Below the pieces are notes generated by a model. That model was not told the DNA's origin. It searched no databases and saw only the letters and a program-made list of their open reading frames with translations. Of a stretch of 64,000 bases of DNA, positions 45,780 through 53,261 are shown one piece after another. Made by a program: the position numbers and the translations under genes. The stretch's first letter is position 1. Each line of letters opens with the position of its first letter. The stretch is from Saccharopolyspora spinosa NRRL 18395 (GTDB taxonomy: Bacteria > Actinomycetota > Actinomycetes > Mycobacteriales > Pseudonocardiaceae), in the NCBI RefSeq assembly GCF_000194155.1, contig NZ_GL877878.1, positions 2,244,189-2,308,188 on the forward strand. The letters run 5' to 3'.

Positions 45780-46610
45780 CTATGCCTCCCCGATCGCCTG
45801 CAACAACTGGGCATACGTGGCATCGGCCGTCTTCGGGAACTGATTGGTCAGCACCGCGTGCAGGATCAGCCGTTGCCGGTTGGAGAACTGCGGGTGGCAC
45901 GTGGTCAGCGTGAGCAGTGCGGCCTGCTGTGGGGGCGGCAGGATGTCGGGCGGTTTGTGTGGCACCGGTGCCACGACATCGCCCTCCTTCGGGCTGACGA
46001 TCTCGCGGCCATAGGTCTCGCCGTATGGGCCGCCGTCGGCCCCCTTCGTCCGCAGCGTGCCGACATGCGCGCACTGCGGTTGCGCGCCCTTCCCGGTCGA
46101 CCAGTTCGCGATCTCGTCGGAGTGCGGCAGTACGCGGTAGACGAAGAAGTCGGTCTGCGTCTCCACCAGGATCGCGTCGCAGGAGCCCAGCAGGTCCAGG
46201 TCGTTGAAGGGCGCACCCTTGCCGACCCGGTGCCCGGCGACCGCGAAGTTGCCTGGTTCGCCGGGCAGCGCGGTGCCCTTGTAGTGCCCCGGCCCGACCT
46301 CCAGTGCCGCCGCTCCGGTGCCTTCCTGGATGGTGAAGCGGTAGTCGGCGCCGAAGCTCGGGATGTACAGCTTGGCGAACGCTTTGCCGTCGATCAGTTC
46401 GGGATGCGGCTGTCGGCCCTGTGCCCAGTCCCCGTTGAGCGTCGTCGTCGCGCCGGCCTGTTTCTTCGCCGAGAAGAGGTCGGTCACGTACAGCTCATAA
46501 ACGATGAACAGCAGGACGATCAGCCCAGCGGTGATCAGCAACTCGCCGAAGCTTCGCACGATCTTCACGCCGAGTCCCCCCGATGACTTCTGCGCTTCCA
46601 GAATCGTCAC
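45780..46610 (-). CDS. srtE: Class E sortase
   Basis: A 276-aa membrane-anchored transpeptidase. The N-terminal helix is SFGELLITAGLIVLLFIVYELYVTD. The beta-barrel carries the triad: His127 in AVAGHRVGKG, Cys238 in LTLTTCHPQFSN, and the Arg in NRQRLILHAVL. Class E sortases in high-GC actinobacteria attach LAXTG proteins to peptidoglycan; one such substrate gene (broken) lies at 53.3-55.6 kb. GTG at 46610 has an AAAGGAG site, which decides the start although the frame runs 24 codons further. Confidence 0.92.
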   Translation of the reverse strand: MTILEAQKSSGGLGVKIVRSFGELLITAGLIVLLFIVYELYVTDLFSAKKQAGATTTLNGDWAQGRQPHPELIDGKAFAKLYIPSFGADYRFTIQEGTGAAALEVGPGHYKGTALPGEPGNFAVAGHRVGKGAPFNDLDLLGSCDAILVETQTDFFVYRVLPHSDEIANWSTGKGAQPQCAHVGTLRTKGADGGPYGETYGREIVSPKEGDVVAPVPHKPPDILPPPQQAALLTLTTCHPQFSNRQRLILHAVLTNQFPKTADATYAQLLQAIGEA

Positions 46611-46638
46611 GCGTGCTCCTTTCTGAAACTCGCTTACG

Positions 46639-46959
46639 TTAGCGTGTCGGGTGCAGGGGGTGTACGCGGAGTCGCCAGCCAAGGTGCCCGCTGCCGGGCC
46701 GACGCATCCGAGACGTTCTTTTCCCGTTCAGGCGCGGCTTCTCATGCACCTTCTTGATGCTCTTCCGGCTGCTCTTCGCCACCGCGCGCGGGTCGGTGAC
46801 GCCCATGACTGCCGTGAACCCGGTCTTGATCACGGCACCCGACACGCTGTCCTTGTCCGCCACCTCTTCATCAACCACCTTCTCCTGGTCGGCCACGACG
46901 GCCGGGCGCCTGCTGGAGTCGAGTAGATTTCCTTGGGGTGTCAGCCAGGGCGTGTGCAA
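46639..46959 (-). CDS. Hypothetical protein, possibly disrupted by the MITE-like element
   Basis: A possible 106-aa product with DQEKVVDEEVADKDSVSG and TDPRAVAKSSRKSIKKVHEKP. I do not recognise a family. The frame starts inside the terminal inverted repeat of the 595-bp element at 46945, so its natural 5' end may have been replaced. It lies 28 bases upstream of the sortase start and in the same direction. Confidence 0.35.
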   Translation of the reverse strand: MHTPWLTPQGNLLDSSRRPAVVADQEKVVDEEVADKDSVSGAVIKTGFTAVMGVTDPRAVAKSSRKSIKKVHEKPRLNGKRTSRMRRPGSGHLGWRLRVHPLHPTR

Positions 46960-47539
46960 GGTTGATCTGAGGGTTGCGGCGGGTTTTGTCCAGGTGGGAC
47001 GCGAGACGAGGGCGCGGTTTCCGGTGGGAGATCAATCGGGTTGTTCAAGCCGTGACGGTCTGTCCAGGAGCCGCGCTCTTGTGTTCTTGGCTTCCCTGGT
47101 TCGGGTTGTGCTTGACCGGCCCACCCTCACAGTCGAGTCCTTGCGGGGTCGTGTGACTCCCGGTGCGAAGACGTTCATCGAGTCCGCCTCGGCGGAGAGA
47201 AGCCGCAAGTTCCATTGAAATCGAACCTTCGATTTCAATGGAACTTGCGGACCGTCGGCGTGTCGCATCCCGACACGCCGATGCCTGTGGACAACCTCCG
47301 CAATTTCAATGGAAATCGTGGGCGGGTACGGACGTGCCAGGACCCGCAGCCTGGAAGGTCTTTGTTCTGGACGGAAACTTGCGAACCGGATATGGCGCTG
47401 GCGCCGACCGAACGGCACAGCCGCCGGTATCGAAACGGTCCACCACCTGGCCAACCTGCCACCCACCTGGGCAACCTGCCACCCACCTTCCCGCCCGAAA
47501 CTACCTAAACCGGATAGGTCAACCTTGCACACGCCCTGG
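46945..47539. mobile_element. MITE-like element with perfect 21-bp terminal inverted repeats
   Basis: The 21 bases at 46945-46965 (beginning CCAGGGCGTGTGCAAGG) are the exact complement of 47519-47539. Between them lie 553 bases with no recognisable transposase, so it looks non-autonomous. It carries a 48-base perfect hairpin at 47203-47250 and a short CT-rich tandem repeat near 47450-47490. Both flanks contain GTCAG, but a clean target-site duplication is not evident. It is inserted between the sortase locus and the IS982 copy. Confidence 0.75.
47203..47250. repeat. Perfect inverted repeat with 22-bp arms
   Basis: CCGCAAGTTCCATTGAAATC plus GA, a 4-base loop ACCT, and the exact complement. 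A related ATTTCAATGGAA core recurs at about 47303-47314. It lies inside the MITE-like element and may be a folding or terminator structure of it. Confidence 0.85.
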
Positions 47540-47602
47540 GGTCAGTGCCTCGCTCGTTGCAGCCTGACCGATGGCCACCCGAGTGTGTCGGGATTTCCCC
47601 AA

Positions 47603-48517
47603 TCAGCCGGGGATGCCTGACATGTGATTCGGGAAAACCCCTTGCAGGGCTGGCGATGATGGTCCGTCAGGACACGCGATGTGCCAGATGCCGGCTGCCA
47701 TGTCGAGCAGGCGTTGGGCGACGCGGGTGAATACGCCGGCTGGGGTGCGGCCTCCGTGATGTTCGAGGCCGAGTTGGCCTTTGAGGGTCTGGTTGACTGA
47801 CTCGATCCACTGGCGTACGCCACCGAGGTTGCCGTTGCGATAGGTCTCGTCCTTGCGGTCCGGGCGCAGCAGACGCACAGCCTTTTCCTCGGTGAGTTCC
47901 TTGAAGGATTTGCCGGAGAATCCCTTGTCTGCCAAGAGGACTTGGCCGTCTCGGATGAGTGGGTGGTTGTGGTCGAGCAGCGCGGCGAGGACCTGGCGTT
48001 CGCCGATTTTGGGGTGGGCCAGGCACCACATGATCGGCATGCCGTCGCCGGTGCAGACGAGGTAGAGCTTGAGGCCCCAGTAGAACCGGGAGTGGGAGGC
48101 GCAGTAGCCGTAGCCGGCGTGCCCGGCCAGATCGGACCGTTTGACGGTTTCCCGGGACATGCCGCAGGGCACGGGGGTGGCATCGGTGATCCACAGATCG
48201 TCGAACCAGGACGGGCAGCACGAGGCCAGTATGAGAATGGTTTTGCACAGCAACGGTTCCGCAGATTTGAGCCGTTTGTGATAGCCGGACTGTTTCGGCA
48301 GGAAGCGGAACATCGCCCGCCACTGCGGAGTGCTGTGGATATGCCGAATCCAGCGGCGTTCGCTGTGGTAACCCAGCAGTACCTGGGCCACCGCCAGGCA
48401 CACGAGTTCGCTGTCGGTCAGTTCGGGTCGGCGACCACGGCCGGTACGGGCTGGCGCCACATGGTCGTCGACCAGCACGTACAGTGCTGTCAGGAGGGTG
48501 TCTAGGTCATTGCTCAC
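47603..48517 (-). CDS. IS982-family transposase
   Basis: A 304-aa DDE transposase that looks complete. It begins SNDLDTLLTALYVLVDDHVAPAR. The catalytic acids are in WITDATPVPCGMSR, VLLADKGFSGK and RQWIESVNQTLKGQLG. RETVKRSDLAGHAGYGYCASHSRFYWGLK is typical of the family in actinomycetes. GTG at 48517 gives the normal N-terminus; ATG at 48553 is possible and has no better support. CATGTGA-like motifs flank both sides, but full terminal repeats could not be fixed. A C-terminal scrap of a relative lies at 32.3 kb. Confidence 0.85.
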   Translation of the reverse strand: MSNDLDTLLTALYVLVDDHVAPARTGRGRRPELTDSELVCLAVAQVLLGYHSERRWIRHIHSTPQWRAMFRFLPKQSGYHKRLKSAEPLLCKTILILASCCPSWFDDLWITDATPVPCGMSRETVKRSDLAGHAGYGYCASHSRFYWGLKLYLVCTGDGMPIMWCLAHPKIGERQVLAALLDHNHPLIRDGQVLLADKGFSGKSFKELTEEKAVRLLRPDRKDETYRNGNLGGVRQWIESVNQTLKGQLGLEHHGGRTPAGVFTRVAQRLLDMAAGIWHIACPDGPSSPALQGVFPNHMSGIPG

Positions 48518-48592
48518 ACATTGATCTTGGACGCCCTCCTCCCATGTCCACATCCCGGCCCCACTTCACATGATCTTCACGGAATCAATCAT

Positions 48593-49132
48593 CTAGAGTG
48601 CGAGAGCGGCAATCGCTTGCTTGGCAACGGTTCTCGCCTTCACGGTCAGCTTCTGGTTGGTCGTCACGATGATCGCCGCGCCGCCTTTGACCACGGCATA
48701 TACCGCGCCGCTTTCCGTCGACTGGTAGCCGCCCTGCCAGCCTGCCTGCTCGGTCGCGGGGTTGCTCGTGTCCACCGGCGCCGCCTTGTCGACGAGTGCC
48801 TTCGCCACGGCCGGGTCGCCGGAATACACCCGAACGGCGAGTTGGAGCTCCCCGGTGAGCGCATAGAAGAAGCACGCCGGGTGTGGCTTGTCCGCCGAGA
48901 TCTGGACCTTCGACACGCGCTGCCCGTTCGCGTCGGCCACGAAGGTATTGGTCAGGTAGGGGCACGGCCCGGCGCCGGTGGGTTGCGGATCGGGCGGGAG
49001 TTGGACCGGTGTGGCCGTGCTTGTCGGCGTAGTGCTGGTGGGCGGCGTGCCGGTGGGCGCGGACTGGCTTGTCTGCGAGCAGGCCGTTGTGAGGGCGGCG
49101 GTGATCCCGAGGGCAAGCATGGTTCGTCGCAT
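48593..49132 (-). CDS. Lipoprotein, DUF2020-like
   Basis: A 179-aa exported lipoprotein. The signal peptide MRRTMLALGITAALTTAC ends in a lipobox with Cys18, followed by a Ser/Thr/Pro linker. The mature part has CPYLTNTFVADANGQRVSKVQIS, HPACFFYALTGELQLAVRVYSG and VYAVVKGGAAIIVTTNQKLT, which resembles actinobacterial DUF2020 proteins. Function is unknown. ATG at 49132 is chosen because GGGAGA lies nine bases before it; a second ATG at 49141 is too close to that site. Confidence 0.8.
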   Translation of the reverse strand: MRRTMLALGITAALTTACSQTSQSAPTGTPPTSTTPTSTATPVQLPPDPQPTGAGPCPYLTNTFVADANGQRVSKVQISADKPHPACFFYALTGELQLAVRVYSGDPAVAKALVDKAAPVDTSNPATEQAGWQGGYQSTESGAVYAVVKGGAAIIVTTNQKLTVKARTVAKQAIAALAL

Positions 49133-49394
49133 GGCCCGCATTCTCCCGACCGAAGACGGGTCGTCGAGTGTGACCCCTCTAGCAGGCTGCGCCTTGTACC
49201 GGGCCAATTTTCACGACTCTGCCTGTGGGCTGGTGTTTTGTGGTTTGCTTCAGGCAGGTATTCGTTGATCGCGCCGCCGAGGACTCGATGGCGGCGGGTC
49301 GGGGCGTCGAGCGGGATGGCGGCGGCGAGCGAGAGCACTTCATCGGGAGTGTGCACACGGCTGGTCAGCTCAATTGACTGGCGGGGTCTCATCT

Positions 49395-49695
49395 TTGTCA
49401 CTCGTACGCGGCGCGGCGACCACCTTGTGGAGCAACATCAGACCGATAAGGCAGCGCGGCTCCTGGAGCTGGCCCGGCCGATGTTCCCGGAACGCGTCCA
49501 CCTGGTCGAGCTGACCAACCGCGAGCATGCGGTACCCACCGAACTGAACTCCGGCAGAACCATCGCGGAGGTCACGCGCACACTCGTCATATCGTCCACA
49601 CCGTGTGCACGCAGGTGAAAAGCGTCTACCGCAAGCTAGAGGCGTCCAGCCACGAGGACACGCTGATGCAGGCTTACGAGCTTGGTGGGCTCTGA
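49395..49695 (+). pseudogene. LuxR-type HTH regulator, C-terminal remnant
   Basis: The frame DKAARLLELARPMFPERVHLVEL, then GRTIAEVTRTLVIS, is followed one frame over by TQVKSVYRKLEASSHEDTLMQAYELG and a stop. Together they are the end of a LAL/MalT-type LuxR protein (the ELTxRE...GRSxAEIARTLVISPHTVRTQVKSIYRKL pattern). The frameshift sits at about 49595-49610, and everything upstream is lost. Confidence 0.65.
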
Positions 49696-49743
49696 CGTCC
49701 ACTATGGATCCTGATTCACAACGGTCCACTGTGGTCGACCAGT

Positions 49744-50895
49744 TCAGTGGAACAGCGTGGCGCCAAGCGGGTGTTGCTCGTCGAAACCGGGGAGGATCAG
49801 GAAGGTCGCGCTGGCGGTAGTGGTGGTAAATTCCAGCAGTGCGTCGGAATTATCCATCCGGGTCAGGGTGTTGGTGAATGTTCGTATGTCGTTCTGGAAG
49901 CTGATGAAAAGCAGGCCGGGGGCGGGTTCATCGGTGCTGTAGGAACGACGGAGCATGAGGCCGACGCCAACGACGTTGGAGTGCGCTCTGCGGACGTGGG
50001 CGTCCGCCGGGATTAGGTAGCGTCCGTCCGGCGTTTTGGCGCCGAGGTCCGGGTCCGAGGTGATGGTGCCACCGGAGAGAGGCACGCCGGTGGCTCGGTA
50101 CCGACCGAAGACCGCTTCCTGGTCGGCAACGGACAGCGTGGCGAACCGTGGCAGATCGAGTTCCATGCGTCGCAGTACGGCAATGGTGCCGCCGGCGACT
50201 GGAGCCGGCCCGGCCAGCCACAGGTCTCGTTGTTCTTGGGCGGTGGTGTGCGGACCCACGATGCCGTCGATGAAACCGAACAGGTTTCGTGGCGCGGTAA
50301 GGCCCTGATCTACGGGAATGTTCGAACCGCGACGCCCGGACTGCCGCCAGCGTTCGTGTATCCGGTCACCAGCCTGGTCCAAGAGCGCGGCGGCGAGGAT
50401 CGGTAATACCAAGGCGTCGCTGGCGCAGATCTGTATCAACAGGTCACCGCCGCGTGCCTGCGGGGCGATCTGCTCGCGGGAGAACTGTGGGAGATCCACG
50501 GCGCCGGGCAGGGAAGGATCGACCATGCGCACCAGTCGGGGGCCTACTCCGATCGTCACGGTGAGATCGCCCGGCGGTAGGCCCAGCAGTCGTGCATCCG
50601 TACCCGCGGTGAGCGTGCGGATGGCCTGGCCGAGGTCGGCCAATAATGGGCCGACAGCCACGGATTCGCCGAGGTCGGCCACCACAACCAGCAGATTGGG
50701 CTGGGCTGGCTGCGGGAGCGTGATGCCCGCCTGATACTGGCCCGTCGGTGACACCGGCGTGGTTGACGCGGGGGCATCAAGTTGGCCCGGCTGAGGGGAG
50801 CCCGATTCGCACCCGGCGGCGAGGCCGGCGGTCATCACGGTACCGGTGACACCGAGGAACGCGCGGCGTGACGGGCGATAATCGGCTCGGCTCAC
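49744..50895 (-). CDS. DyP-type heme peroxidase, Tat-exported
   Basis: A 383-aa secreted peroxidase. The N-terminus has a twin-arginine motif (PSRRAFLGVTG) and then AGLAAGC, so it may also be lipid-modified. The DyP fingerprint is RNLFGFIDGIVGP, with the catalytic Asp of GXXDG. The proximal His is likely in DAHVRRAHSN, followed by MLRRSYS and LLFISFQNDIRTF. It would use peroxide to oxidise dyes or other aromatic compounds outside the cell. GTG at 50895 overlaps the stop of a 6-codon leader (MALSLP) preceded by GGGAGGG, so its translation may be coupled to that leader. Confidence 0.9.
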   Translation of the reverse strand: MSRADYRPSRRAFLGVTGTVMTAGLAAGCESGSPQPGQLDAPASTTPVSPTGQYQAGITLPQPAQPNLLVVVADLGESVAVGPLLADLGQAIRTLTAGTDARLLGLPPGDLTVTIGVGPRLVRMVDPSLPGAVDLPQFSREQIAPQARGGDLLIQICASDALVLPILAAALLDQAGDRIHERWRQSGRRGSNIPVDQGLTAPRNLFGFIDGIVGPHTTAQEQRDLWLAGPAPVAGGTIAVLRRMELDLPRFATLSVADQEAVFGRYRATGVPLSGGTITSDPDLGAKTPDGRYLIPADAHVRRAHSNVVGVGLMLRRSYSTDEPAPGLLFISFQNDIRTFTNTLTRMDNSDALLEFTTTTASATFLILPGFDEQHPLGATLFH

Positions 50896-50912
50896 GGTAA
50901 GGAGAGTGCCAT
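50892..50912 (-). promoter_or_regulatory. Short leader ORF coupled to the DyP peroxidase start
   Basis: On the minus strand a strong site, GGGAGGGCGGAT, precedes ATG-GCA-CTC-TCC-TTA-CCG-TGA. The TGA overlaps the GTG start of the peroxidase (GTGA). The peroxidase GTG has no ribosome binding site of its own. Translational reinitiation after the leader is a reasonable inference. Confidence 0.45.
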
Positions 50913-50959
50913 ATCCGCCCTCCCACAGGCGAATCCGGCGTCCATGCCAAACTGCGATC

Positions 50960-52303
50960 ATGCCTCGTTTCGGTCTTCGCGTGACAGTCGCGGTGCTGGG
51001 TACACTGATACTCCTTTTGGCCGGCTGCGGCGCCGGCGATGACGGATCGGGCCAGGGCCGACGACCGGCCGGTGCGCACGTGACGATCCGAGTGCCGGCT
51101 GACGCCCCGACGATCTCGGCTGCGGTGTCTCTCGCTCAGCCCGGTGACCTCGTGTTGGTCGCGCCGGGCCGATACCATGAGTCCGTGAAGATCGCCACGG
51201 CTCAAATTACTCTTCGTGGCGAGTTCCGGGACAAGGTCATTATCGACGGGCGGTTGCAGCAGCCGAACGGCATCGTCGTCGCCGCACCCGGGGTGGCCGT
51301 GGAGAACCTGACCGTGGAGAACAACACGCAGAACGGGGTACTGGTCACCGGTTCGGCGAAAGCGGTTGCCGGATTACCGGGGACAAGCGGCGGCTACGAC
51401 ACCGGCAACGAGCCCGTCACTTTCCTGAAATCGTTCCTGGTTTCCCATGTGACCGCGACCCGCAACGGGCTGTACGGCATCTACGTGTTCTCCGCGCAGG
51501 ACGGTGTCATTGAGCACTCGTACACGTCAGGTGCGGCTGACTCGGGGATCTATGTCGGGCAGTGTAAGCCGTGCAATATCGTGGTGCGGTACAACATTGC
51601 CGAACTCAACGCGGTCGGTTACGAAAGCACCAACGCCAGCGGCGAGATGTACGTGGTCGGTAACCGTTTTGTCGGCAACCGGGTGGGACTCACCATCAAC
51701 TCCGACCATCAGGAGAAGCTGCTCCCGCAGCGGGGTTCCGTCGTCGCCGGCAACCTGGTCGCGGGCAACCAGCAGACATCGACCCCCGAGCAGGCCGACG
51801 GTGGGTGGGGCATCGGCATCGGCATCGACGGCGGCAGCGAGAATCAGTTCAGCCGAAACCGAATCGCCGGCAATATCAACGCCGGGATGGTTCTTACCGC
51901 AACCGCCGACCTACCACCGGACGGAAACCAGATCACGGAAAACACTTTCGCCGCCAACGGCATTGACGTCGGCTGGACGTTTACCACCGCCACGCAGGGA
52001 CGGGGTAACTGCCTGCACGCCAATGATCTGCGCACGACAGTGCCCGCTCAGCTCACAACGACCGCGTCCTGCCCGGTTCCTGCCCAGTCGCCCACGCCGT
52101 CCGGCACGTGGGCGATGCCGAAGGCACCCGGCGGTATCCCGTTCACCGATGTGGCTGTGCCCGACGCGCAACCACAGTTCCCGAACGCCACCACCACCGG
52201 CGCCACGACCGTACCGGCCGTACCGGCGCTACCGGACACCGCAACCATCCCTCTGCCGTCACCATCACTGCTCGCCGGCAGTGCACTGGTGCACACATCC
52301 TGA
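50960..52303 (+). CDS. Right-handed beta-helix lipoprotein
   Basis: A 447-aa exported protein. A signal peptide (RVTVAVLGTLILLLAGC) ends in a lipobox with Cys near residue 19. The body is a parallel beta-helix of the NosD / pectate-lyase-like type: ISAAVSLAQPGDLVLVAPGRYHESVKI, then repeated N-rich turns (NGLYGIYVFSAQDGVIEHS, GIYVGQCKPCNIVVRYNI, ENQFSRNRIAGNINAGMVL). A Pro/Thr-rich C-terminal tail follows. Such proteins bind or cleave polysaccharide or act as surface scaffolds. It is divergent from the DyP peroxidase with a very short gap. Confidence 0.87.
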   Translation: MPRFGLRVTVAVLGTLILLLAGCGAGDDGSGQGRRPAGAHVTIRVPADAPTISAAVSLAQPGDLVLVAPGRYHESVKIATAQITLRGEFRDKVIIDGRLQQPNGIVVAAPGVAVENLTVENNTQNGVLVTGSAKAVAGLPGTSGGYDTGNEPVTFLKSFLVSHVTATRNGLYGIYVFSAQDGVIEHSYTSGAADSGIYVGQCKPCNIVVRYNIAELNAVGYESTNASGEMYVVGNRFVGNRVGLTINSDHQEKLLPQRGSVVAGNLVAGNQQTSTPEQADGGWGIGIGIDGGSENQFSRNRIAGNINAGMVLTATADLPPDGNQITENTFAANGIDVGWTFTTATQGRGNCLHANDLRTTVPAQLTTTASCPVPAQSPTPSGTWAMPKAPGGIPFTDVAVPDAQPQFPNATTTGATTVPAVPALPDTATIPLPSPSLLAGSALVHTS

Positions 52304-52311
52304 GCAGCGGG

Positions 52312-53091
52312 CTACGGCGGCGGGCTGACGCCGGGTACCGGCCGAACCGGAACATATTCCCCGGTGCCGAAATCGATGACCACCGGCTGCGGCTCGGACG
52401 CCACATCGACCTGAACCCGATACATGGTCCCATCCGAGCCGATCCAGTAGCGCACGCTGCCCGCCGTACCAGGCTTGGCACCAGCGTCCGGCCCGGTCAT
52501 GACGTCCACCTGATGGCCGTCCAACCGATCCTGCCCAGTCCAGGTAGCACCGTTCTGCGGCAGTAGCGCGGCGTTGTCAGGCCGGTCACTGCCGAGACTG
52601 AGCGCAATGGCCAACGACGTGTCCAGCGCACTACCGGTCGTTTGCAGCGAACGGCTATACCAACCCGACCCGGGCGGCGATGCCGGTGCTGCCGCCGGGA
52701 TGTTTGCCATCGGGTGGACAAACACCGTGGCACCCGTCCACTCGATCAACCCGCCGCTGGACGTATCGCGCCCGGTGCCGTGCACCACGCCATAACCGAG
52801 TCGGGCGCGGTAATCGATGGACCCTGTGACGACCAACCCACCAGCGGCACTCGGCACAGTGATCGTCACCGCGCGACCCCCCGCCTGGTAATTGCGAAAC
52901 CGCGTAACCGCCAACCGGTTCGCCTCATCCGAGGACACAACACGTGGACCGGTAGGACCTGAACCGTTACCAATGACCAGAAACGCGACCACCGCCGCAC
53001 CCGCAATGCCAATAACCGCCGCCACCCAGCGTGGCCGCAGCCATCGACGCAGGCCAGCACCGCACCGCAGGAAACCTTGCCGGACTCTCAT
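52312..53091 (-). CDS. Membrane-anchored extracytoplasmic protein
   Basis: A 259-aa protein. A basic N-terminus (RCGAGLRRWLRPR) and one membrane helix (WVAAVIGIAGAAVVAFLVIG) are followed by an extracytoplasmic domain containing VSSDEANRLAVTRFRNYQAGG, GSIDYRARLGYGVVHG, RYWIGSDGTMYRVQVDV and IDFGTGEYVPV. The layout resembles LppX/LprG-like lipid-binding proteins, but I cannot place it firmly. It converges on the beta-helix gene with an 8-base gap. ATG at 53091 is chosen; GTG at 53100 is possible. Confidence 0.75.
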   Translation of the reverse strand: MRVRQGFLRCGAGLRRWLRPRWVAAVIGIAGAAVVAFLVIGNGSGPTGPRVVSSDEANRLAVTRFRNYQAGGRAVTITVPSAAGGLVVTGSIDYRARLGYGVVHGTGRDTSSGGLIEWTGATVFVHPMANIPAAAPASPPGSGWYSRSLQTTGSALDTSLAIALSLGSDRPDNAALLPQNGATWTGQDRLDGHQVDVMTGPDAGAKPGTAGSVRYWIGSDGTMYRVQVDVASEPQPVVIDFGTGEYVPVRPVPGVSPPP

Positions 53092-53261
53092 GCTCCGCAC
53101 GCGGCGCGACGCTAACAGGTCCGGCGATGTGCCCCTAAATCAGGGATCTTGGCAGCCGCAAGGCGTTCTGGTTATATGTAGCGGTTCGGGATGATCTTTC
53201 GGGGTTGGCGTGTCACCTGAGCTACGAAGCGGCTGTTCAGCCTGAAGAGGGCTTGTTCATC

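Noticed and set aside
47203-47390. Possible CRISPR array
   Set aside because: There are only two or three degenerate core matches, no regular repeat-spacer pattern and no cas genes; the signal is explained by a hairpin inside a MITE-like element.
46945-47539. Target-site duplication of the MITE-like element
   Set aside because: GTCAG occurs on both sides but at different distances from the ends, so a true duplication cannot be claimed.
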